Positions 53,101 through 64,000 of a stretch of DNA of 64,000 bases are shown here, piece by piece. Numbering within the stretch: position 1 is the stretch's first letter; every line of letters begins with the position of its first letter. The DNA is from Ascaris suum (Eukaryota > Nematoda > Chromadorea > Rhabditida > Ascarididae). Location of the stretch: assembly GCA_013433145.1 (NCBI GenBank), contig CM024178.1, positions 7,487,260-7,551,259 on the forward strand, in the 5' to 3' direction. The notes beneath the pieces are model-generated. The model was not told the origin of the DNA, made no database searches, and worked only from the letters and a program-made list of their open reading frames with translations. Position numbers and translations under genes: made by a program.

Positions 53101-54675
53101 TAAACAAAATTAAGAAATAAACTGCTGCAAAGAGGGTCTCATAGCCACGATAACCTAACATGCTGCAAATATTCACACAGAATCTCCGATCAGCGTCGAT
53201 TGATTTTCACATTTCTGCATTGAAACGAATCGCGCTGAGGTCAATCAGTTTCCATAATCGATTCTGCGGTGAATGAACGATGTGTTGCATCTCGTTCGAC
53301 ACTCTAAAAAATTTTCACTTCAATAAATGCAATTATACGAATTATTTACCCACATAAAATCTTACAAATGAATTTTTTTCCCTATCCTAAACGTGGAAAA
53401 ATATCATAATCAGTAAAATGGGTTAACTGACAGGAAAAAAATTTAAGAATGAGGAAAAAAATGTTGAAGGAAAATATTAAAAAATATTTCAGTGCAACAT
53501 ATAGCTGTTGATATTCACATCGCTGAACTTAACGAAATACTCCAAAAGCAGTCAGTCAGTTTCAACAGTCGATTCTGCGGCGACAGAAACGTGTACTGCA
53601 TCTCGCTTAACACAACGAAAAAGCCATTTTCATGAGAAAAGATACAATTGTGATATTACGAAGGGAGGAACATGGTGTGCTTCGAAATGAAATATAAGCA
53701 ATATTTCACCTGAAAGTGCTGCTTGCAATCTTTTTTGTTTCTCTAAGAAAAAGGAATTGCTTTTCTATGTCCATACCAACTGAGATTCTCTTTAAAAAAA
53801 AGTGCTTTTGCTTTAAAAAAAACCTACGGCCTTACCGGACTCTCTCATAAAACAATATACCTGTAACTTGCAAAGGAATGCCTCTTATACAGATAACTTG
53901 AAAACATCAAAGCGTAGAATTCCACAAAGGTGTTGCTTAAGATAGCCGTTCACTACTTTGCAGTAAATGCCTTTTACCTGACAACCAACTCAAAAAACAA
54001 CAACAACATGATCGATAAAGTCAGCGATCATAAAAATAAAACCGCATATCATGGAATAAACCTCACTCATTTTATAATGATATAAAACGGATTCCGTACT
54101 GACACGAACAAAACGAAACTACTACTCCATATTCTCCTATAATAAGAACTTCCGTAGCCTACTTAACAAACAGAAGGCGCAAAATAACGCTACCTCTAGT
54201 CCTACTTCAGGTCAAGCTATTCTACTCTTAATTCAAAACTTAACTAGAACCTAAAAATATTAGACAAATTGAACTGCATATGTCTGACCGCGAAATAACA
54301 TCAATAAATGCATTTCGTCTAATATCAACACAGGCAACTTCGAACGAACTGAGAAAAAAATTAATGAAAACGAATTACATAAAAGTGACTCTTCTTCCTC
54401 TTTTTAGCTCATTCCTAAGAAAGAGAGTACCTTTAACGATGATTTTTTCATACATGCAAACACCTGGAATATCCGCGATATTTCTTTGCTAGGATATCAA
54501 CTTTTTACTTCTAACGACTATTCGCTTACTGTCAAAACGAGCAAGGAAATAATTGTTAGCAATTCTTAGGTTATTACTTTGAAGGAACAGGAAGTGACCA
54601 CCACAGGTCGAAGGCGACGAAGTCACATCAGTGACCAGCTGAAACGCTCAAAAATCGGCAAAAATACGTGCTTGT
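50147..54675. other. Intergenic region upstream of the ABHD12-like gene
   Basis: No gene was recognised in these 4.5 kb. The part next to 50146 must contain the ABHD12-like promoter. A frame at 52701-52961 (+) ends at a good donor (CC|GTAAGT) but has no partner. Two diverged copies of a ~125-bp sequence lie at 53193-53318 and 53501-53633. Confidence 0.5.
53193..53633 (+). repeat. Pair of diverged ~125-bp direct repeats
   Basis: Copies at 53193-53318 and 53501-53633 share the order TGAT(A/T)TTCACAT, TCAGTTTC, TCGATTCTGCGG, TGCATCTCG and ATTTTCA with small indels between these blocks. Neither copy has a long open frame. The shared blocks suggest either an old duplication or two copies of a dispersed element. 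Confidence 0.6.
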
Positions 54676-57600
54676 TTAGCAACAGTAGTACGAAAATGAA
54701 CTAACTTGATAAAGTGCGTTGAGCTCCGGAGAGGAACGAATCATCGTCAATAACTCAGCAAACTGCTGCTGTCGCTCTGCATCCGGTACGTGCTACAATT
54801 ATGGACTTTTTGCTGTATATGCTATCATGTATTTCAAAATAACTTTAACGGACACACATCCAAATCCCCCTTCAAACTCATAGCTTGTCCTCCTAACCCC
54901 CGCACATCTTAGCCAGCTGCTTTTTAAACTGAATTTCACCACCACAATTCATAACGGTCACTGTTTTCAAGCAGTGCATCAGCTACGCTTAAAAACTTCT
55001 GGAAGGATATGCGCTTGTCATTGGCGTAGGAAGAAAAGTGCTTCAGCGAAAACATTCTAAATTAGTAAAAAAGTCCCAAATAATAAAGTAAATGTATTCA
55101 CACAATAGAAAAATCTCTGAACCTCTTTCGAGTGTATTAATTGAAAGGATCACATAATAGCTCATCAATATTAATTTAAAAAAAAGAAACGTAGCACACA
55201 AAAAAAAAATTTAATTCACCGCATTAAAAAAGATTTTCAATTCTACCTTACCGGAAAACGACGGATTTTGATAACTCTATCTTCCAGCCGCTGATTCCAA
55301 TGTCAGTTTACTAGCTAAATCCTTTATCCTTTTGATATAGGATTTAGCTAATAAACTTTAGTACCGCATGCGGCGACGATACGACTTTAATTCACTAATC
55401 CTTCGAATTTAAATGGTACTAAATATAGAGACAACATATGACAAAAGATAATCATTTATAAGTTTTCATCCATGCTTTAAATAAAACATTATATACTTAA
55501 GCAAATATAAATTCATTAATACCACAAGAAATGCAAATTAAACAAAGAAAAACTACATGAAGTGCAAGCACAGCACGTAGAGCCGCTCTCCTAAGCTCCT
55601 CTTGCTTGTCGCTTTCCTGTTTTACTGCATTCGCCTTAGTCTTCGATTGCAGCTGAGCCTATAAATGGCCATAAAATTCGGACATCATCCAAAAAAGAAT
55701 AACGAAATTATATCTTAAAGAGCCTAAGACTCTCCTAAAAGATACAGACAATTGTCTAACAATCAATCCCCCTTCTATTGCAAAACCTCTCTTAATATAG
55801 GGAAAGAGTTAAATCTCATGCCAACTCCTCTCCAAATTTACTTTAATAAATGAATTGATTAAAAAATTTATTCATTATCTTCAGCAACTCGATTAAAAAC
55901 AACGACTTCGAAATTTGCTAATCATCAAAGCATCAAATTCTATAATTGTCCCACCTGCCTACCTAATATTTAATCAAAAATAATTCGCCTTTGACTATCT
56001 TCGATTCCCTCCCAAGAAACAACGTCAACAAACAACAACCAACCTTAAGCGGTTCGCAGAGTCTGTCAAGTCGTTGCAGAACTTGCGTAGGACATAAAGA
56101 CGCTAGACGAGCCAACATAAGACAGGTGAGCAATTTAATATCATGGTGATCCTATAAAACATTCACTCCAACACTTATCTAAAATCACCACCCGTCATAT
56201 GACTACACAGAGTAAGGAAATCATCACATCATTCAAATTTTTAAATCACAAAAGTAAATAATAAAAAAAAGTGAGCGATTAAATAGATAACAAAATAAAA
56301 ATAACAAATATTCAATGATATAAACGGTTGCAACCTGCATTCCTCACATCTATCAATACCAACTGCCAAAATTAAAATCCATACGGTTTAAGAATTATCT
56401 CAAAACAAAAAATGAAAGAAAGAAACAGACCTTGAGACCACTCTCCATATGCGTCATAAATTCAAAGACATCCAGTCGCTCCAACACGTCTCCAGCAACG
56501 TATACATGCTGAAATGATCACTCTCATGTATTAAAAGATCCCAAAAAATTATAGACGCTAAAACACCTTCCCCCCCCCCCCCCCCACAAACCTCGCTGCT
56601 CGTGCTGAAAACCTCCCAGGTAATAAAGTTATTAAAACAAATTAGAAAATATAAACCCGCCTGCTTGCCGCATGTTTAATGCTGAAATTCCGTTTACCTT
56701 AGCCGACCTTTATGGCCGTTCTACCGGTGGCCAACGCCGCGACAGTCCTTGTCTCCTCCTTCGCTAAGCATCCATCATCGTCCTCAATCCTCTTTCAAGA
56801 ACCTCTTCTCATTAGAAGTTATTTTCAGTTTTAATTTCAAAGAGCATTTCCAGCATATAAAAAACTACCATTCAAAAGCTGCTTTGCGCAAATCAAGGCC
56901 ATCATCCACTGTATGTTTGAATGGACCCATCTCAACCTCTCGCACAAGTTCCTTCTTTACGACTGTTTCCGCATACAGTGATGGCAAAAACATGTCGAGG
57001 AGATCGCGTATCTGAAAATAAATATGTCCGATTCATTGCAAACAATTCCCTCCCTCTTTAAAGTTCCAATCCCCCTCCCCCCCCCACATCCACATAATTC
57101 GCATTTCCAGCAAAACTCCCCATTTCACTAAAAAATTCTTATCGTTCTTTACTCTTTGCGCTGATTTTTGGTCATTATTTTATCTTTAGAAGAAATATAA
57201 GGTGGACAGAAAAAAATCAATCCCCGATTGAACTATTAATAAATCAAACTTACTACAAGATAGCCCACAATGCACACTACAAACTATAAATACGCATTAG
57301 CTGACAACATGTTAAGAGCAAAAGGAAGAAAAATAAAACCGTTTAAAAAAATCACTTAAAAACAGAAAAAACATCCCATCCTATCTGCTATCAAAGTCTC
57401 CTCTTCTTTATTTTCTTTCCTCTCCAAAATTTTCAAACAGATATCACAGAATGAATACCAATTTAGGCTTATTGTGAGCGGCCGAATTGAAGGCGACCAA
57501 TGCAACACGTCGCACATTGAGATCACTGTCGGTGACTGTCTGAAGGAATTCGGCCATCGCACACTGAAGCATATCATCGGCGGCTGTCCATTGCTCAACA

Positions 57601-60600
57601 ATTAGAAACTTCACCGCGGTAACCGCCGAAGCACGCATCAACGCATTCTTCGATGTGGCACATCCCTAAATACATGAATTAAACAACGAATTTACGAGGC
57701 TCATATCGAAATCACTAGAAATTATCGATTTTTAAATGAATTAGCGTTAAACCGAATTGTTCCTAACAAGATGACAAATATGAATTTAATAGTAACCGAA
57801 AAGTAGGCAAACGTGACTTCCAACCTCCTCATGACTTTCCTTTAGTAACAACTTAATAGCACTTAAGAAATGGCATCAATATTACGCTCCAAGAGAACAA
57901 CTAGGCCATGAATCCTCTTGTATGTTTTATACAAATTCGATTCCTCTTCCATTTGGCCGACCCCTTCACAAGAGACTTAGAAATGCTTTCGCAAGGTCAC
58001 CCTTTCCACAAGATTCATTCGACTCCAACAAAATGAAACGAAATATTTCCTCATAGGTCTACCACTACCTGAAATAAAGCAAAAATAAGCCCTCCTTCAT
58101 CACAGGGAGTTGACGGATCCAATATTATCAAAATATGCCGTATCACACAAAGCACGCTGTGTTTTCAATAAATTAAACTGGCGTCAATAATATCGAAATT
58201 TCATCAAGATTGCTGATTAGCAAGCAGGATGCTTCTCAATAAATTAAATAATTATCAAACCTTGAGACGTGGCAGCAGTGATTCCGGATGAACAAGGCAA
58301 AGTTTTCCCAAACACTCGGCAACAACGTTACGAGTACCCTCCTCGGGGCATATCGCATGCTCCATCAATACAGGCCAGATTTGCTCAATGCGCGGCCGGA
58401 AGAATTCCATCGCGCGTGCATCTACACTCTCCGATCCGATTACCTTAGTTTATATCTCATATCGATTGAAACTTTACTCGACAATAACACAGAATGGCAA
58501 TAGTAAGAAACAGTAGTCATTAGCAACAGCTAGTTGACATGAATCGCTATCCGATCAAAAAATGAGCATTATTTCAGGTCCACCTGCTCCTTTAATCTCA
58601 CTGTATTATTCTCTTTCGTTTAATTTAACCGGAGATCATATGAAGTTGGCTTAATTACACATTCATTATCGAAAATTTCACTGCAATTGGAAAAAAAATC
58701 AACAACCTCAACAAAAAACAATTGTTGAGCATATATACTAGGACTTAATGAATGTTCTCACGCGTTTATGCAACCATCTGTCCGTCAAATTAGTGGATGA
58801 ACGAAAAATCACTACGATAATTTATCCATAAAATCAACCAGAACTAATTCATCTAGTGCAAATGCAATTTATGTAAAACATCTCCAACCAAGATCAACCG
58901 CGGCAATGAAGAAAATTTTAAGTGATACAAAAAAAGGAAACATCATAGGTACAAACTACCTGTATATACATGACAAGGACGGAATGTTTTCACGGAAATA
59001 AACTCTGCAATCGAAAAAAATGAGAAAAACTGAGCGGAAATAGAAACTCTGATAAACAGTACTATCAATCACAGAACACAACGATATTAACTTACTTCCT
59101 TAAGTGCATGCAGCAGGAGATACTGCCTTTTAGGTTGAGAGCTGATTTGCTTCAATAGGAACGGAAGGAACGTTTCAAGGTTTCCAACCGCCAACATGCC
59201 CAATGAATAAGATGCTGCCGCTTTCAACTCCTCTGATGATGAATTGAAAGCATCCACTAGTAGCTCTTCTGGCCTAGAATTACGTTGTTTAGTGTGCTCC
59301 AGTTCCGCTTCAAAATTTCAGCAATTCGATTATCGAGAATTTAAATCAGGACTATTGTAATTACAACCACCAATCGCTAAAAATTTCTTTCTCCATTGTC
59401 GACGACTGCACTCAAAAGAGAGGCGAAGAGGGATACGATCCGAATTTCGATTTTCCACAATGCACTGGCACTTAGGTACTCTAATACTGTCTTAAAATAT
59501 TGCCAAACTAGTGGAACTAGTTGTCTAAGTACAAAAGAAAGAAAGAATATCAGACCGTGTAAGACAGCTTCCCCTCCATGGGCAAAATCGAGTAAAAAAT
59601 GGAACCGCAACATTACCGCATAGAAAACTATCAACTTGCAATGAATATCTTGCAATAATGATCGTTTATCTCGAGATGCGTTCCACAATCAAACCGCCAT
59701 TTTTTTTGGCAAAATATGCATTCTACAATAAAATGTCACCAAACATTCAGATGCATTCAACTTCGGGTATCGATGCCGAATTTCTCAAAGACAAATGGAT
59801 TCCGCTGGAAGCTTTCAAAAAAAAAAAAAAAAACTCGCCTATTAAATTGCAATTCTGCAATATTATCCCACTTCCCTCTTGTGTTCTCCATGCAATCCTT
59901 CATACAAGCACCATTTATGTTTAAGCAATTTAATAAGTGCGTACTTTAAGGACGGATCATTTTCGTAAACCTGAGGGCACTTCCTGCCAAGTTCACCGAG
60001 AGTCAACAATGAAAAGAGTCGAACACCGTCGGTTGTATCAGGAGACCTGAGCTGCTGGGCGAGTTGCTTGGCAAGGCGTGATGATTTACTCAGATCATCG
60101 GATGCAGATGCCACCACTGCCGTACAAGCGGAAATCGAGTGGTACGCCTGACGGGGGAGTGACGCATGCGCAAAAACTGGCGCTGTCAACTCATCCAATA
60201 GTTCCTGCAAGCTAGTTACTTCATCAAGTCAATACACGTCGCTGAACCTAAATTCGCGCTCAATTTCGCTAGCTGACATGAACTTCTCATTAGAGAATCA
60301 TAACATTACATCTATCAGCATATTCGGAACAGGTTTACAGAAAGGGAAAGGAACGGTTCACTTCAAAATATACTGACCATTCAGCACGGAAAAAAATAAT
60401 TCCAAAATACGAGATAAAAATAACGCCCTGCAATTGAAATAAAAGACATCAATAACTGCCCAGTTATACAGCTGAATAAACTAGCAGAAATCTTTAACAA
60501 TATCGACAAAAACAAGTGAGAGCTAATTGTAATTTCATGCAAATTAAGCTGACGCAGCTCACCTCCAATGATGGCTTATTCGGTACTGGATTCCGCATCA

Positions 60601-61344
60601 ACGCATCAAGAAGATTCAATGCCGAAGTGAGTGTAGCGCCTTGTAGAAGTGAACTCTGCGATAAGAGTACGAATGCAGATAGCAGTTTCGAAAGGCATTC
60701 GGGTATCAATTCTGGATGAGTGGCCATCATATCTGCAAGCAATTTCCGATTGATCCACAAGGTATGATACTAGCGGAGATCATGAAACATACTGCACGAG
60801 ATGTCATAGCATACAGAAACGGTGATGAAGATCGACGTGAAGTATGAGCTATGACCGCTGATGAAACATCCCCATGAGTGTTTATAGCACTTCTTGCACC
60901 TCAGCCAGCACAGTACCATAGTTTATTGTTTTCAATCCTCAGCCAGACAGATCCTTTCTCGGAACAAACAGTACCACTTCTCTCCCCCTCCCCCCCCCCC
61001 CCTTCCATCTGGCAATGCCAGAACACCTCGTGATCACATTCGGCTTCTCACATAAGGATAGCACCTCTAAATGACGTCTTCCCAAATCTGTCCATCCCCC
61101 CCCCCCTCCCCTGCCTCTCCCTGCACACGTTACAAAGCCTCTTTCATTTACGAACGAGTAGTCGAAACAATTTAAAAAACCCACCTGCGACGAAATTCAG
61201 CGCCAACTGGCTGATCTGCAAATCAAGTTCGGTGACAAGCGCAGGTGTTTCGGCAAGGATTTTCTGCATTCCTTCACCATCCAGGCCACCATGAGCATAT
61301 TTCGTAGTCAAGCTATCCAATAATCCCAATGTCGCAATCTGTAG

Positions 61345-61443
<99 letters not shown>

Positions 61444-64000
61444 ACTTTATATGAATATAATCTAACGTTGAGATATCCAGAGGTAAAGATCGCGCAATAA
61501 TTCACAGGAGAAACAAAATAAAGAAGATACAGTAGATTAAGCAGCAGTCCAGGATGAACTATAAAAGTATAGCCATTTCAGAACTTCAAAATGGTTCAGC
61601 TACAGTGAGATGTAAAAACATCTTACAAAGCTAATTATTAACACAAATGATCAAATCAAATATATGCAACTATAAAAGCATCGTAGAACACCACAAAAGT
61701 CCTGTTTTAAGCAGAGACAACCTATTACAATTTCTAATTGACAGGATCTCAACTATATTAATTTCTTATACCAATATGTTACTTTCAACATATAACAGTG
61801 AAACTCAACAATGGAGGTAAAGCCTCACACACGATCAGAAAAATAATGATTGGCTATTATATATGAAATTACAACACGCGTCTTAGGCGACGCACATAAG
61901 ACAACATCAAGCTCACGGGTAACGGCATCTATTTTAGACAGCCTCCTTATAGACTCATCCACTTCTTCGAATATACGCCTTCAAAAAATTACAACCCACC
62001 TCAATATGCAATGCTCTCAAAGTAAAGTCCAAAAAGTAATGGGCAGACATAATATTGTCACCCCCATCTTTATACAAACATCACTGTCTCGAACGACATT
62101 GCGATGTATAAAAAAAGAGCGGCGATAAGCACTCCTGACCTCTACTCAATAGACCAACCGCTTTCATAAATAAGAACAAATCATAAAGCATTTATACTTG
62201 ACCGCAATCCTAACTAACCCCTGACCGCTCGCATAAAATTCCCAAAAATTATTCACCTACCAGCCACCCTACCTGCTATAAAGCACAAGCTAGTTTTTGA
62301 ACCGCTTTGATGCCTTATGGCGTTATTACGCCATCAAATTTCGTGATTTCGGCTTCAGCTGTTTCCTAGCCACAATTACCGGGCAGACAGATAAGCACAC
62401 GAATATGCACAGAGATAAAACTACTATCCTTCTTTCCAAAGCATTTTCCAACATTTCCATTCAAGGTAATTCGACGGCTCTTTATCCCATGAGTAACTTG
62501 TGGCCTACATGCTGATAATTTCTGTAATTTTCATAATATGCTTTCCAAATGCAACTTCATATGAGCGCACAAAGCATGAGATGAGCAAATAAGCCATGAT
62601 GCAAAAAAATCGCTGAGCAAAGCCAACCTTGAGAGCTCTTTGATTTTTGCGAAGGAATTCAGCCAATAACGGCAAAACATCGGGCAATATAGCACCGAGG
62701 TTGATTTTGAGTGGGCTGTTCACAATGGTTGTTAACGCCTTCACAGTCACCAAACGGGTCATTTCATTACGCAAACGTTCCAAAAGAATCGGCAAACATG
62801 CCGGTAGCTGAAACCGCATTAATATTTCATCGAGTACCAATGATCTAATAATGCAATCAGAAAAAAACCAACGAAAATAAGTTGGTGCAGCCGGTAGGTT
62901 TCGGGTTAAGCAGAGGAGGGGAGGGGGGAGGGGTAGGAGAGAATCTCATCACTTAAGAAAAATCTTCATCACTCCATGAACATATTTGTATTCTTCAAAA
63001 AAAAAATCACATCTTAGATCACACTTTTACAAGAAAGAAGTGCATTATTCATCTCACAAAATACTCGAAGCCAATAAACATGTAAAAGTCAATTAACTTA
63101 TGCAAAAGAATAAAATCAGTCCATGAGCAGCGCTATAGATAACTAGCGAAGCTTGATGAATCTCTTATACTTCAGCTCTAATAAAAAACACACCGCATCC
63201 ATCAAACTATCATACCTTCTACATTTTGGACCAAAGAACTAAAGGGTTTCGACGGTGGCACATCAGAACGATTCAGTGGAAAAGTCAAAAGGTCCGATAG
63301 CATCGGCGCAAGTCCAAGTTCAATCTGTACAGTCAAAGGCATCAATTGCGATATAAAAAATTCAGCATACGATGCAACTCCTCATCTTCCGATCCAAGGT
63401 TTCTGCACTACAACGTGTGACGGTTTAATTGAACTTTACGAAAGTAATATAAGACAGGCGCTCGCCTTATCAGAGAGGAAGTCACCGAAAGTGGCGATCA
63501 AAAGACCCGTCGATGTTATTGCCTTCTCCTTCACCTCCTGCAAATTTTGAGACTTTCCTTAACGAGCCAGAAAATGTAATTGTGTCGAAGTCGAACTAAA
63601 AAAAATCCTGAACTTAGTAGGTTGCAGCCAAAATTGAACGCAATTTTTCCTCAATTCCAAAGGGAGAGGAAAACTTGTGTTCAGCACAAAGTCTTCCAGT
63701 TCTTCAATGTGCTATCCTCGATGAAAGATCTGGTGCGAGTAGGGAAGGAACAATCTGACAGGTAAGCAGAAGGAAGTCTGCTTGAGAACAACATCGCGAA
63801 AGAGGATGGGAAAAAAATGACAGGTGGCAACTCAAAGATATTCTAAAAAGCATTAAAAGGAACAAAATATATATTCCCACCTGATCAATATCAGTAGCTT
63901 TGAGTTTATCAGCGACCGCATCATAGATGGCACTCACAAATGGAGTGAAATCAAGCAAGCATGCTGATGGATGTGAAGGTCGAAGAACGCGGATCAACGA
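54676..64000 (-). CDS. cand-1-like: CAND-family cullin-associated NEDD8-dissociated protein (C-terminal half, one frameshift)
   Basis: In minus-strand order the exons are 64000-63881 (continues off the edge), 63537-63466, 62807-62628, 61338-61185, 60732-60563, 60204-59945, 59273-59096, 58443-58261, 57665-57459, 57011-56869, 56508-56431, 56151-56044, 55658-55557 and 54792-54676. They give about 690 residues, the C-terminal half of a ~1230-residue HEAT-repeat protein. Diagnostic strings are [131 protein letters not shown] and [17 protein letters not shown] proteins bind unneddylated cullin-RBX1 and exchange F-box adaptors of SCF ligases. Exon 56508-56431 lacks one base (see findings), and exon 63537-63466 must use a GC donor. 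CAND1 versus CAND2 cannot be told; nematodes usually have one. Confidence 0.93.
61347..61441. repeat. (AT)n microsatellite, about 95 bp, inside a CAND intron
   Basis: A perfect AT run lies in the intron 61339-62627 of the CAND-family gene. On the coding (minus) strand it ends only 8 bases before exon 61338-61185, so it occupies the place where the polypyrimidine tract would normally be, leaving just TTGCTACAG as the 3' splice-site context. Confidence 0.97.
63219..63330 (-). other. Unassigned exon-like segment inside a CAND intron
   Basis: After a good acceptor (TGTACAG) an open stretch reads [20 protein letters not shown] and on for about 37 codons to GAAG|GTATGA. It has exon-like base composition. 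Neighbouring exons 63537-63466 and 62807-62628 join in perfect register without it (GDFLSDK followed by LPACLPIL), and its end phase does not match the next exon. A donor at TTG|GTCCAA inside it would keep the frame. It may be a cassette exon or chance. Confidence 0.3.

Overview
This window is nuclear DNA of a nematode. It is AT-rich and intron-dense. The genes are split into many exons of 70-330 bp by introns of about 0.2-1 kb. They include a Dispatched-type sterol-sensing-domain protein, a CK1-superfamily kinase of the kind nematodes have expanded, an ABHD12-like lipase and a cullin regulator of the CAND family. Species cannot be fixed from the sequence alone. I built the exon models by hand from splice-site consensus, codon phase and recalled family motifs. 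No search was run.

Layout. (1) 363-12045 (+): C-terminal ~916 residues of a Dispatched-like (CHE-14/PTD-2 type) transporter in 16 exons, 5' end outside or unresolved, with AATAAA 12 nt after the stop. (2) 13058-18670 (+): complete 348-aa CK1/TTBK-like kinase, 8 exons. (3) 19919-24493 (-): complete 360-aa protein with four C2H2 zinc fingers, 8 exons. (4) 24494-37734: gene-poor stretch with two TA microsatellites, an ~830-bp CA-rich alternating purine-pyrimidine tract, a 28-bp minisatellite, a GC-richer block ending in an (AAAT)n tail, and a few weak orphan exons. (5) 37735-41634 (+): 236-aa unrecognised multi-pass membrane protein, 5 exons. A possible small antisense gene (40798-41380, -) lies in its last intron. 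(6) 44392-50146 (-): complete 320-aa ABHD12-like serine hydrolase, 8 exons. (7) 54676-64000 (-): C-terminal ~690 residues of a CAND-family cullin exchange factor, 14 exons, running off the right edge, with one apparent 1-nt frameshift.

There is no operon or gene-cluster logic. Neighbouring genes belong to unrelated processes: lipid-modified ligand or sterol export, phosphorylation, transcription, lysophospholipid hydrolysis, and SCF assembly. I see no clear previously undescribed system. The points most worth a second look are the 13 long poly-C tracts that all lie on the same strand, the nested antisense small gene whose 3' splice site sits in a bulged hairpin, the CAND frameshift with a nearby GC-AG intron, and a 24-bp perfect palindrome within a cluster of ACCTATA repeats.
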